NCBI GenBank assembly: GCA_016711125.1
Contig: JADJTQ010000001.1
Span: 248,001 to 312,000, forward strand
Direction of reading: 5' to 3'
Source of the DNA: Saprospiraceae bacterium
GTDB taxonomy: Bacteria > Bacteroidota > Bacteroidia > Chitinophagales > Saprospiraceae
Length of the DNA: 64,000 nucleotides
Part shown: piece after piece, positions 17,231-26,002 of the stretch
Numbering within the stretch: the stretch's first letter is position 1
How the letters are laid out: every line of letters starts with the position of its first letter
Notes under the pieces: generated by a model
Seen by the model: the letters and a program-made list of their open reading frames with translations, nothing else
Database searches by the model: none
Told to the model about the DNA's origin: nothing
Position numbers and translations under genes: made by a program

Positions 17231-17876
17231 TCATACTATTTTGAAATTTTGGGTATTAGGTATGATTCATCTTTTAATGGCGAATGGATGTGCAGAGCCC
17301 CAGTCGGGCTACCAAGAGGTGCCGGATTATTCCACTGACACATCTGCAATCCCCAACGATACTTTAGCATGTACTAATCTCAATTTGGCTTATGTGAATG
17401 GGGGATACCTCTTAGATAATGAACCGTATTCAGGTGTTGTATATAAAGTATTAAAAGGCTACGACATAGGCACCTACAGTTCAGTACTAAATGGTCAATT
17501 ACATGGCACTTACACAAGTTTTTTCGCCAGTGGTAGACCTTATGAAATTCGGAAATATCGTAACGGTCTTTCAGTAGGAAAGCATATTGGTTATTGGGAA
17601 AACTCCGGGAAATTAAAATTTGAATACAATTACTGTAACCAGAAAAAGGAGGGTATTCAAAAGAACTGGTACTCAGACGGAAGCCTGGCTTCTACATATT
17701 CCTATCATGATGATAAATTAGATGGCTTACAGCAGGCATGGCGTGAGAATGGAAGTCTTTACAGAAATTTTGTGGTAAAAGATGGAATCAGATATGGGCT
17801 TCAAAAAACCAAAACCTGCTATGAGTTAAATGATGGAAAGGTTGTTTTGCAAGCAAATAAAACAGAAATAGAATGA
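17223..17876 (+). CDS. MORN/YwqK-type repeat lipoprotein
   Basis: 217 residues with a hydrophobic signal ending in MANGCAEP (lipidated Cys23). The rest consists of about five repeats of the MORN-variant type: GVVYKVLKGYDIG, LHGTYTSFFASGRPYEIRKY, GKHIGYWENSGKLKFEYNY, KEGIQKNWYSDGSLASTYSY, DGLQQAWRENGSLYRNFVV. Databases often label this family YwqK antitoxin; in Bacteroidota most members are secreted structural repeats, and the lipobox argues against an antitoxin role here. Overlaps the lectin gene by 8 bp. Confidence 0.82.
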   Translation: MISHTILKFWVLGMIHLLMANGCAEPQSGYQEVPDYSTDTSAIPNDTLACTNLNLAYVNGGYLLDNEPYSGVVYKVLKGYDIGTYSSVLNGQLHGTYTSFFASGRPYEIRKYRNGLSVGKHIGYWENSGKLKFEYNYCNQKKEGIQKNWYSDGSLASTYSYHDDKLDGLQQAWRENGSLYRNFVVKDGIRYGLQKTKTCYELNDGKVVLQANKTEIE

Positions 17877-17912
17877 AGCATAAATATTTAGCCAGATCTG
17901 GGCTTAGAAAAA

Positions 17913-18068
17913 AATATCGAAGATTTTATTAGCATAGGAATCTTTATACTGGTAGATCAAGACCGACACATCATCAGAGGTATTTATAATGACTTAAATA
18001 AAGTGGACATAGATCAATTGATTGCTGATATTAAAGCACAAAAAGCCTTCGCCGTTTTTACTGGGTAA
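17913..18068 (+). pseudogene. Remnant of SCO1/SenC-family protein C-terminus
   Basis: The frame at 17913-18068 reads NIEDFISIGIFILVDQDRHI, then RGIYNDLNKVDIDQLIADIK. This matches the end of SCO proteins (FVLVD..G.IRGYYDG followed by a Leu-rich last helix). SCO proteins deliver copper to cytochrome oxidase. The N-terminal part with the CxxxC copper site is absent, and no start codon fits, so only a scrap is left between the MORN and Spy-like genes. Confidence 0.55.
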
Positions 18069-18095
18069 CTATTTCATTGTACGCACTTGGAAGCC

Positions 18096-18129
18096 GCAGA
18101 ATATAAATTCTGTTCTCTCTCTTACTATT
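18096..18129 (+). repeat. Dispersed ~33-bp repeat, copy 1
   Basis: The stretch beginning cgcagaatataaattctg and ending tctctcttactat recurs on the opposite strand at 45704-45735 with one two-base gap and one or two substitutions. Both copies are intergenic. Nature unknown. Confidence 0.5.
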
Positions 18130-18203
18130 CGACTCCTCCAATATTTCACCGAAACCCACTAAAAATGGCCAAGAGCCATCACAAAAAACTAAAAAGAACA
18201 ATT

Positions 18204-18539
18204 ATGCGAACAATACTAATTTTAATCAGCCTGATAAGCATAACCACAATCTCCTTAGCTCAGGGCCAACGACCACCGCGGCCGGAACCCCCTTCGGAAG
18301 AGATGATTAAGAAGGCGACCGAAGAACTGAGTCTAACGGAGGCGCAGGTTCAACAATGGAAGGAGATTCATGTAAAATATAACCCTTCAAGGGAAGACAG
18401 AAGCAAAGTTGTGGGCATTCGCGAGGAGATGGAAAAAGAACTGGAAGCGACCTTGACCGAAGTACAACGACAGAAATTCCGTGAAATGAGAGAACACGAA
18501 GGCCCAGCTCAAGGCCATAATAGCAGAAAGCCTAAGTAG
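18204..18539 (+). CDS. Small Spy-like periplasmic protein
   Basis: 111 residues from ATG 18204, chosen because it gives a clean signal peptide (MRTILILISLISITTISLAQ, cut after LAQ); longer in-frame starts would precede it with 39 unrelated residues. The mature part is helical and charged: Pro-rich start RPPRPEPPSEE, then ATEELSLTEAQVQQWKEIH, close to the LTxxQ pattern of Spy/CpxP proteins, and a second helix LEATLTEVQRQKFREMRE. It belongs to the same broad class as the Spy-like gene at 12003, giving two such proteins in the cluster. Six bp separate it from the next gene. Confidence 0.75.
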   Translation: MRTILILISLISITTISLAQGQRPPRPEPPSEEMIKKATEELSLTEAQVQQWKEIHVKYNPSREDRSKVVGIREEMEKELEATLTEVQRQKFREMREHEGPAQGHNSRKPK

Positions 18540-18545
18540 CATACG

Positions 18546-19148
18546 ATGAGCCCTTTCGAATATATCATCCCACTTGTTTCCGTAATTGTCGGCCTGGCCA
18601 TTGCAGATTTAGCGGTTAGCTTTAATCGGTTATTGCGTGCCCATGAAAGAGTCGAATGGGACTGGCTTCCGCTCCTTGCTGCGTTTGTGGCTATCGTTGC
18701 CGTATTAGATATCTGGTGGATGTTTTATAGAGCGCAGGAGGCTACTTTCTATCATAGCCTTGCCGGCTTTCTTCCATTTGCTGCCCAGCTTATTCTCCTA
18801 TTTCTCATCAACGCTGCTGCGCTTCCAGACGATGTACCTGAGGAAGGGATAAATTTGAAAAAGTTCTACGAAGGTAACAGTTCCTATTTTTGGTCCCTGT
18901 TTGTGATCTATTTCATTTCCATATTTGTGACACGAGCTGCCTCTATACTCATGCTAGATTGGGATATAATCAATATGTTTAAGAAAACCACTTGGAACCT
19001 GATTATTGTTGTATTCTTCGGCAGCTTGATCTTTGTGAAAAATCGTTGGTATCATTCAATTCTCATTATCACCTTTCTAGCTCTCTATATGTCGCAGTGG
19101 TCCGTCAGAAGTTTGGCGACCTTTACCCTAACGAGTACCAACTACTAA
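18546..19148 (+). CDS. Multi-pass membrane protein of unknown function
   Basis: 200 residues with about six predicted membrane helices, starting at 5-25 (EYIIPLVSVIVGLAIADLAV), then near 42-60, 74-90, 115-137, 150-160 and 165-185. The first helix with a conserved-looking G-L-A-I-A-D motif and the RAHERVEWDW loop resemble small membrane proteins found beside regulators in many bacteria. No catalytic motif is seen. Linked to the Spy-like gene by a 6-bp gap. Confidence 0.7.
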   Translation: MSPFEYIIPLVSVIVGLAIADLAVSFNRLLRAHERVEWDWLPLLAAFVAIVAVLDIWWMFYRAQEATFYHSLAGFLPFAAQLILLFLINAAALPDDVPEEGINLKKFYEGNSSYFWSLFVIYFISIFVTRAASILMLDWDIINMFKKTTWNLIIVVFFGSLIFVKNRWYHSILIITFLALYMSQWSVRSLATFTLTSTNY

Positions 19149-19306
19149 AATCAGGCGTTGGTTGACTAAGATCGCCTCATCAGAAGTATCTATGATGAAA
19201 AATGATTGATTTCAGATCTTCAACTCTAAAATTAAAATTAAAATTATTGAAGTCTACCGAAGGAATTTGTATAAGAGCAGTGTCTAAGCATAAAAAATCA
19301 CAAAAC

Positions 19307-19612
19307 ATGAGAAACAGAGTAAAATCATTAGCACTGGGAGTTGTTGCTTCCATGATGGTTGCTTGTGCGTCACAGAAAAGTCAGAGCACCAACCAAAATC
19401 CTTCAGGTCGACAAGGAGGGCCACCTAGTTTTTCACAGCTTCTGTCCCAAATGGATGCGAACGAAGATGGTAAACTCTCACAGTCTGAGGTGTCGGGTCC
19501 CCTGCAAAGAGATTTCTTAAAAATGGATAGCAATGCTGACGGGTTCATTACAGAGTCAGAATTAGAAAATGCACCAAGACCACAACGAGGACCACATCCT
19601 CCTAAAAATTAA
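19307..19612 (+). CDS. EF-hand lipoprotein
   Basis: 101 residues from ATG 19307, which starts the signal (MRNRVKSLALGVVASMMVACAS, lipidated Cys20); an upstream in-frame ATG at 19202 would add 35 residues ahead of it. Two EF-hand calcium loops follow: DANEDGKLSQSE and DSNADGFITESE, each with Asp at positions 1, 3 and 5, Gly at 6 and Glu at 12, so both should bind calcium. Pro-rich ends GPPSF and RPQRGPHPP. Likely an outer-membrane calcium-binding protein, part of the surface cluster. Confidence 0.85.
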   Translation: MRNRVKSLALGVVASMMVACASQKSQSTNQNPSGRQGGPPSFSQLLSQMDANEDGKLSQSEVSGPLQRDFLKMDSNADGFITESELENAPRPQRGPHPPKN

Positions 19613-19618
19613 TAGATT

Positions 19619-20271
19619 ATGAAAAGGATGAAAATAGTTTTTATAATACTGTCTGTGCTTAGTATTTCACGGGAAGTCCAGGCACACCAGCCAGACCTTT
19701 CCTCCAGCATATTGGTAGAGCAAGGGAAAATCAGTGGGTACTACAAGTTCGATCTGCACTAACCGCTTTCGAGTATGAAATAGAAGAGCATTTTGGGAAA
19801 TCTTCATATGCATCTCCGGAAGAATTTCAGGAGTTAGTAGTCAATTACCTTCGAGACAATATCTTCATCCAGTTTAATGATGCGAATGCTGCTGTACTGC
19901 AAAAAGGTATGGTGAAATTGGGTCACGAAACCAGCGTTGTTTTTGAAGTAGGAGGGATGCCTGAAAATTTGAATACGGTAAAATTCATAAACAGTAGTTT
20001 CAAAGATATCTCCAGAAATCAAAGTGCACTAATTGTTCTTAAGAAAGGTTTTTTAAAAAGCCAATTTGTCCTCAACAATAGTAATGACCATGCGGTTGAA
20101 TTTAAGGTAATGAACTCAAAGTTTCACCTTGTTACCGCCACCCAGAAGAAGATAAAATATTTCGTTTTGATTTTTGCGGGTGCCTTACTGTCCGTATCAG
20201 TAATATTATTCACTTTTAAGAATTGGCAAACCCCAAAATTTGGTCCAGCCCTGCAAATGCTTAGAAAATAA
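19619..20271 (+). pseudogene. Exported protein of unknown family, frameshifted
   Basis: ATG 19619 begins a signal-like start (MKRMKIVFIILSVLSI) and HQPDLSSSILVEQG; the frame then stops at 19758. Shifting one base at the GGG run (19719-19721) continues as ENQWVLQVRSALTAFEYEIE and runs to 20271, so one G seems to be lost. The restored protein of about 217 residues has a helical and beta-rich outer part (ETSVVFEVGGMP, FVLNNSNDHAVEFKV) and one membrane helix near its end (YFVLIFAGALLSVSVILFTF). It somewhat resembles Bacteroidota periplasmic DUF6702-like proteins; that is a guess. Confidence 0.6.
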
Positions 20272-20659
20272 TCAATGGGCCTTGAAACAGTTATTTTCTT
20301 AATACATGATGGTCATGATCTGCATATTCTGTGTTCATTCCTATGTTTGTTATTCCCAAAAGCAGGAAAAGACTTAGTGATATTAACAATAGGAGGGCAA
20401 GCCACTTTCTTATGATAACGAAGAGAATATGACCACAAATCTTCAATCTGGTGATGACTATTTATGGACAAGATGCGGATTTCTAGAAAAGCGAAGTCCT
20501 CTCATGTGATAACCTTACCTTTGGAGTGTATGATGATTGGCATTTACTCTCATTAAAAGAACTATGGTCAATACGGGATTTAAAGTCCTAATGAATGATT
20601 TTTCAATCCATATTGTCAATAGACAAGTTTTTGGAAACAATGGTTCGCGGGGTTAGATG
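20272..20659. other. Gene-free region, possible HupE/UreJ remnant
   Basis: No intact frame. The stretch 20313-20418 can be read as DHDLHILCSFLCLLFPKAGK and so on, which recalls the YDHILF membrane start of HupE/UreJ_2 proteins that often follow SCO and DUF6702-type genes. Weak evidence. The rest shows nothing. Confidence 0.25.
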
Positions 20660-22010
20660 GGGACACATTATGAATAAATCATATATATAAAAGGTAAATG
20701 CGTATATTGTAGAGTCTCAAGATTACTACAAAATGAAAACTACAAACGCATTTACCCAAGGCGTAAGCCTTATAAGTACAATATTAAATAAAATGCCTGG
20801 GATTAATGAATGGCGACGCCGGTTTATTGTAGAGACATTTATGCTTTTTAAGCATACGAGGCCGGATTAATTTCTTACAACTGGCAAGATATGGTAAGTA
20901 CCATGAAAGTACCTATCGAATGGGATTTGAGCGAGACTTTGACTTTTTAACCTTCAATATTTTATTGGTGGAGCAATATTGTGGAGCGAATTGTATCCTG
21001 GGTTTTGATCCAACCTATCTGAATAAGAGTGGTAAGCATACCCGAGGAATCGGTTACTTTTATAGCGGAACAGCCGGAAAGCATAAGCGGGGCTTGGAAA
21101 TAGCGGGAATAGCGGTGGTCGATGTAGATCAGAATACGGCCTACCATTTGGAAGCGATTCAAACACCGAGTGCCCGGAAATCCACCTTGGAGGATGGCCA
21201 GAGTATTGTGGATCACTATGCGAACATCATTGTCTCCAAGATCAGCCCAGTTAAGTAAGCTCAGTACGATATTGGCCGTGGATGCCTATTTCACTAAGAG
21301 GAAATTCATAGATCCGATCTGTGAGAAGACGGATTTAAATATTGTGGGTCGATTGAGAGAGGATGCGAATCTTCGCTATTTATATAATGGAAGGCAAACA
21401 GGTAGCAAAGGCCGGCCGAAACAGTATGCTGGTAAAATCAACGTGAAACGAATCGATAAACGGCGGGTAACCCAAGAATACGAAGATGATGACGTGCGAA
21501 TCCATGCCGCGGTGGTTAATAGTGTTGGTCTGAAGCGCAATGTAAAACTCTGCTATGTAGAATTCCTGAATACCACTGGGGAAGTAAATACTACGAAGAT
21601 GTTCTTCAGTACGGATATCATTATGACGGGGCTTGCCATCCTGTGTGCTTACCGAGCCAGGTTTCAAATGGAATTCAATTTTTAGAGATTCAAAACAATT
21701 TACAGGACTACAGAATAGTCAAGCAAGAAGTAAAAAGAAAATACATTTTCATGTAAACGCCGCGCTAACCACAGCATCAATTGGCAAATGTATTCAACGG
21801 AATGGGTTGAAAAGAAGTCTTCGATTAACCTATTCGATCTCTGATTTGACCACCGAATTATTCAACCATAATCTATTAAAAAGAATATTATCAATCTATC
21901 CAATTGACGCAAACATTAAAATAAATGATAATGTGATCAGATTAGTCCTGGATTATGGCAAAATCGCAGCCTGATAAGGTCACGAACCATTGGGAAATAA
22001 TTATTGTCCC
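20660..22010 (+). mobile_element. Decayed IS4-family insertion sequence
   Basis: Holds one transposase gene in four frames (see next entry). Candidate ends are gggacacattatga at 20660 and, inverted, gggacaataattat ending at 22010; they share gggaca and an AT-rich follow-up, so the terminal repeats are imperfect and provisional. No target-site duplication was found. The right end itself is close to a palindrome (21992-22010). The neighbouring lipoprotein gene starts only 15 bp beyond the right end, so its promoter may lie in the element. Confidence 0.55.
20733..21974 (+). pseudogene. IS4-family DDE transposase, multiply frameshifted
   Basis: Starts MKTTNAFTQGVSLISTILNK. The frame shifts near the T run at 20844 (continuing LSIRGRINFLQLARYGKYHE), again near 21253, and again at the T run 21677-21683. 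Across frames all catalytic parts are readable: first Asp in GFDPTYLNKSGK, second Asp in LAVDAYFTK, and the IS4 signature Y-(2)-R-(3)-E-(6)-K in YRARFQMEFNFRDSKQ. Pasted together the protein is about 410 residues, normal for the family. As written it cannot be active; at least two of the breaks are in homopolymers. Confidence 0.8.
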
Positions 22011-22024
22011 AAATAAATTAAGTT

Positions 22025-23149
22025 ATGAAAAGTTTAGTTTGTTGTGTTTTCGCACTTTTAGGATCCATAGCAACAATTGCATCTTGCGACAAGGATTACG
22101 ATACCACTTGCATCAAAACCATCTGGTACGAAGATGCTGATGGCGATGGATTGGGCAATCCGGAGGTTAGCCAATCTGCCTGTGACCAGCCCAATGGATA
22201 TGTGGCCAATGGCAATGATATTGACGATATGGGTTCATCCGCTAACAGTTATTCCGGAACTGCTGCTGTTACTCAGGGATTGGCAACCTCGACTACTGGC
22301 AATATATACCCGGCGGGTCAGCGGATTGCTAAAATAGGAACCATTAGATCTGCGGGTAACTCCGATTGGACTGTTCCTGCCAATGTGAATTATTCCGATA
22401 GCTCCTTTCCATTTGCACCGGACTTATACAACCCTGACGGCACTCAATATAATTCCGTATCACAGGCTTTACTATCCTTTGATGATAACAATATTGTTGA
22501 AATCGATGCATCAGGTGAAATAATTACGGGTTATATTTTTGCCGACAACTACTTTGAATTATACATCAATGGTGTAGCGGTAGGTAAAGACGCTATCCCA
22601 TTTACGCAATTTAATTCCCATATCGTTAAATTTAAAGTATCTACCCCCTATACGATTGCCATGCTTCTAGTGGATTGGGAAGAAAATTTAGGACTTGGGT
22701 CAGAAGCCAATGGAGGAAGCAATTACCATCCCGGTGATGGAGGAATGGTTGCCGTTTTTAAAGATGAAGCTGGGAATACGGTAGCCACCACCGGTAGTGA
22801 ATGGAAAGCTCAAACATTCTACACATCCCCTGTTCAAGACATAACTTGTCCAACTGAAAATGGCACGCTCAGAAGTACGGCCAATTGCAATACGGATGAT
22901 GCCAATGATGGAAGCAACTTTTACGCATTGCATTGGGAGATACCCGCCAACTGGACGGATGAAGACTTTGACGACGCTGATTGGCCTTCTGCAACAACTT
23001 TTACTAACGCAACCATTGGGGTAAACAATAAACCATCCTACGCTAATTTCACCGATGTTTTTGACGAATCAGCTGATGATGCCGAATTCATATGGTCTAC
23101 CAACGTCATTCTCGACAATGAAGTAATTGTCAGGTATACGGTAGAATAA
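22025..23149 (+). CDS. Large lipoprotein, beta-rich, unknown function
   Basis: 374 residues, lipidated Cys21 (IATIASCDKD). After a short thrombospondin-type-3-like calcium motif (YEDADGDGLGNPE) the protein is beta-rich. Segments such as YIFADNYFELYINGVAVGKD, SHIVKFKV and VNVILDNEVIVRY-like end (STNVILDNEVIVRYTVE) are the pattern of a galactose-binding / PA14-like jelly roll that displays a carbohydrate-binding face. No catalytic residues recognised. It is the last gene of the surface cluster, separated from it by the IS. Confidence 0.72.
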   Translation: MKSLVCCVFALLGSIATIASCDKDYDTTCIKTIWYEDADGDGLGNPEVSQSACDQPNGYVANGNDIDDMGSSANSYSGTAAVTQGLATSTTGNIYPAGQRIAKIGTIRSAGNSDWTVPANVNYSDSSFPFAPDLYNPDGTQYNSVSQALLSFDDNNIVEIDASGEIITGYIFADNYFELYINGVAVGKDAIPFTQFNSHIVKFKVSTPYTIAMLLVDWEENLGLGSEANGGSNYHPGDGGMVAVFKDEAGNTVATTGSEWKAQTFYTSPVQDITCPTENGTLRSTANCNTDDANDGSNFYALHWEIPANWTDEDFDDADWPSATTFTNATIGVNNKPSYANFTDVFDESADDAEFIWSTNVILDNEVIVRYTVE

Positions 23150-23297
23150 CAGTAATTATTTAGGTGCAAGAAATTCTGTAGTCCTTCAAATCTTAATACA
23201 AACCAATTACCATTATTTGTCATCATCAGCTTGCTGGCAGGAAGGCGACTTTTTACTGTATTTATTCATGGCAATTACTCATTTTTCTTAAAGTACT

Positions 23298-24265
23298 AGT
23301 TGGCGAGCTTTGACACTCGCCACTTTGTAGCCGGTTCTGTATTTGGCAACGATTCCGTGACTGCTCAAAAGGGAGCTTTTGCTTTGGAGTTCATGAGCAA
23401 GAATTCATCGACAATGACTTCGGTCACATATTTTTTTACTCCTTCTTTATCTTCATAACTCCGGTTGGTGATTTTCCCGCTGATAGCAATCTTGCTGCCT
23501 TTGGTACCGAGATTAGCCATCAGTTCGGCGGTTTTGCCCCAGGCGACGAGGTTATGCCAGTCGGTGTTTTCTACCCGGTCGCCATTCTTATTGTAAAAGC
23601 TCTCGCTGGTTGCTAGGGTAGCTTTGGCGACTTTTTTACCTCCGTGATTTCAAAAGTCTCTACGTCTTTGCCTAGATGACCGATAAGTTGTACTCTGTTG
23701 ATTAAGTTTTTCATGATTTGAAATTTAAAAAATGAGTGAATTTGATTTTACGTCGATCGGTATCGATGAAGCAAAGGTGGGGTGATGTCAAGCCGGCATT
23801 CGGTTATTAAATGTTTACTTTCGTTTATAAGTGAGTATAGTCGTTTTTAGTCGTTTGATGTTGAATAAAGTGCTGATATTCAAATTGATATAATTTGATG
23901 CCTCAGAGATTTTTTTTGAAAAAACTGATCTGTTTTTTCTTGGAGCATGACTCCTGGCTCGGTGGAGCGGGTTAAACTGGAAAAATTGAAGCGGCATGTG
24001 ATGTATGATTGTATGTTACTCGGTCAGGAGTTTATAAGTTCTCGGATCTCTGGTGAGTTTCTCACAGGTAAATAGTGGTAGAATGTGGTTGACCAAGCTG
24101 GCCCTCTGACATCTGGCGCATTGGGACCCTCTTTTCACCAGTTTCGCAACCTCTAATTTTTAAGGATTTGCTTAACTTTCACTTCTGAACATGACTTATC
24201 GGGAAAGTGCATAAAGCATAGGAAAAGGGTCATGAGAAGGGGGGACTGTTCGTATATAACCTAGT
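23298..24265. repeat. Segmental duplication, copy 2
   Basis: Same-orientation partner of 2719-3690: stem-loop core, ssb, ssb leader, diverged spacer, and the ttcgtatata...ctagtt block at 24251-24268. In copy 1 that block precedes the ECF operon; here it precedes the palindrome and the AraC operon, so the gene it once drove appears to have been replaced. No gene apart from the broken ssb lies in 23150-24526. Confidence 0.8.
23365..23714 (-). pseudogene. ssb, frameshifted second copy
   Basis: 350 bp against 351 bp for the intact copy at 2789-3139; same start MKNLINRVQLIG and same end KAPF. One T is missing in ccgtgattt (23642-23650; ccgttgattt in copy 1), which breaks the frame after about 23 codons. 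Most other differences between the copies look synonymous, so the gene was under selection until recently, or the missing base is an error. Confidence 0.85.
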
Positions 24266-24425
24266 TAGCGGAAACCCTAAAAGACAATAGTGTAACCATT
24301 AGCGGACAGACAATGAAACAAAATAAACAAGACATTTTAACTTACAGAACGATTGCCGACACGCAAGCCAACGCAGAGAAGTTTTATTTTTTGCCTACCC
24401 GCATTTTTAGTTTTTTCCACCGAAA

Positions 24426-24490
24426 AAGTGGCTCTTTTGGTTTTGCCCGACGCACAGAGCCGACCCTTCGCAAAACCAAAAGAGCCACTT
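24426..24490. repeat. Perfect 21-bp inverted repeat, 23-base loop
   Basis: Left arm aagtggctcttttggttttgc (given by ends: aagtggctct at 24426, ttttgc to 24446); right arm 24470-24490 is its exact reverse complement. The loop is GC-rich (cgacgcacagagccgacc). It lies 37 bp before the AraC gene. It could act as a terminator or be a mobile palindromic element; it lies at the left edge of the AraC operon while another imperfect palindrome (33022-33128) lies at the right edge. Confidence 0.75.
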
Positions 24491-24526
24491 CATCCAACGC
24501 TCTGGTAAATTCTTAACTTTAAGACA

Positions 24527-25357
24527 ATGTATCAACTTTTCAAAATATTTAAAGTGGACGAAGCGAAAGCAACTAAAATAAGTGCTTCGCCTGATGAACC
24601 GCATCAACATGACTTTGAAGAGTTGATTATCGGTATTGATGGAGAACTGGAACACTTTATTGATTTCAAGACCACAACCCTTGATGCTCCATTAGTCAGT
24701 TTTGTTACTAAAAGAAAGATTCACCGAGTTATTCCAAAACTAAAAAATGGGAAGTGTGACATGTGGGTAGTCCGTTTTAAAAGCGAGTTTATTCCCGAAA
24801 CTACTTTTCAACTTTACGCATACTATCACAACCATGCTACATTAAAATTAACAAGTGGTGCATGTTTCAATCGCTTGATTACGCTTTGCGAAATTATTGA
24901 TGCTGAAATGAAACAGAAAAACCCTGACCTTGGTGTGGTGCGACATCTGCTGAGTGCGTTGTTTATCATGATTGAATCAGAAAGAAACAAGGTTGCACCG
25001 AGCGAAAACGGATTGGCAACAAATCAGAATACTACGTTACAAAACTTTCTGAAAATCCTTGAAGAAAACTATCAAAGACCGCTAGGAGTAGATTTTTATG
25101 CCGAAAAATTATTTATGTCTGCAAGAAATTTGAATCTGATATGCAAGGGAATTATACACCAAACCGTAAGTGAAATTATTGAAACCCGAAAACTCATTGA
25201 AGCCAAAAATCAATTGACACATACCGATAAAAACATTTCAGAAATTGGATTTGACTTGGGCTACAATGAAAAGGCATACTTCACCAATGTATTTAAGAAA
25301 CGAACCGGACAAACTCCATCTGAGTTTCGTGAGGAGATGAAAAAGCTCCTTTCCTGA
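24527..25357 (+). CDS. AraC-family transcriptional regulator
   Basis: 276 residues. The N-terminal cupin-like sensor part starts with HQHDFEELIIGIDGELEHFI; the C-terminal DNA-binding part has the two AraC helix-turn-helix motifs, the second being NISEIGFDLGYNEKAYFTNV followed by FKKRTGQTPSEFRE. Likely regulates the redox/electrophile operon that follows on the same strand (98 bp gap to the YceI start). Inducer unknown. Confidence 0.9.
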   Translation: MYQLFKIFKVDEAKATKISASPDEPHQHDFEELIIGIDGELEHFIDFKTTTLDAPLVSFVTKRKIHRVIPKLKNGKCDMWVVRFKSEFIPETTFQLYAYYHNHATLKLTSGACFNRLITLCEIIDAEMKQKNPDLGVVRHLLSALFIMIESERNKVAPSENGLATNQNTTLQNFLKILEENYQRPLGVDFYAEKLFMSARNLNLICKGIIHQTVSEIIETRKLIEAKNQLTHTDKNISEIGFDLGYNEKAYFTNVFKKRTGQTPSEFREEMKKLLS

Positions 25358-25454
25358 TTTTACAACTCTTCTTCCGAATACTGTTACCCTTTGCCTCTTA
25401 ATTGCTTGCATCTTTGCAGTATCAATTTATTAATCATTTAAACAAGCACTAAAA

Positions 25455-25991
25455 ACGGAAAAAGCAACAAAAATAAAATGGGTTATAGACCCTACACACA
25501 GTGAGCTTACTTTCAAAGTAAAGCACATGATGATTACCAATGTAAAAGGTGAGTTCAAAAACTTTTCGGTAGAAGTAGATGGAGAAGATATTTTTAAATC
25601 AACCGTTGATGTAACGATTGACGCAGCATCTATCAACACCAACAACGGAGACAGAGACAATCACCTAAAATCAGCCGACTTTTTTGATGCGGAGAATCAC
25701 AAAGAACTCTCTTTCAAAAGCACTTCGTTCAAACATAAAGATGATGACGAGTATGAATTGAAAGGCATGCTTACCATCAAAGGAATCAGCAAAGAAGTAA
25801 GCTTGGACGTTGAGTTTGGCGGTATCAACAAAGACCCTTGGGGTAATGAAAAAGCAGGCCTTTCAATCAGCGGAAAAATAAATCGTAAAGATTGGGGACT
25901 GAACTGGAACACAGCATTAGAAACAGGGGGTGTTTTAGTGAGTGAAGAAGTGAAAATTTCGGGTGAAATTCAATTTGTAAAACAATCTTAA
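25455..25991 (+). CDS. YceI-family lipid-binding-like protein with ACG in place of the start
   Basis: YceI proteins are lipocalin-like barrels that bind long isoprenoids or other lipids. The conserved N-terminus KWVIDPTHSELTFKVKHMMI is fully encoded, but no ATG, GTG or TTG lies in frame before it: the codon where Met is expected is ACG (25455-25457, before GAAAAAGC). The next ATG (25524 or 25527) would cut off the first beta strand. So either ACG serves as start, or T changed to C. The core matches the family: FDAENHKELSFKST, GMLTIKGISKEVSLDVEF, NRKDWGLNWN. About 178 residues, no signal peptide. 11 bp to the SDR gene. A 3' fragment of a second YceI is at 26796-26890. Confidence 0.82.
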   Translation, partial: TEKATKIKWVIDPTHSELTFKVKHMMITNVKGEFKNFSVEVDGEDIFKSTVDVTIDAASINTNNGDRDNHLKSADFFDAENHKELSFKSTSFKHKDDDEYELKGMLTIKGISKEVSLDVEFGGINKDPWGNEKAGLSISGKINRKDWGLNWNTALETGGVLVSEEVKISGEIQFVKQS

Positions 25992-26002
25992 AAAATAAAA
26001 CA

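Noticed and set aside
17223..17876. YwqK antitoxin of a toxin-antitoxin pair
   Set aside because: It has a lipoprotein signal and no toxin gene beside it; the label comes from the repeat type only.
24313..24516. 67-codon frame across the 21-bp palindrome
   Set aside because: Most of it is the palindrome itself; the product has no protein-like pattern.
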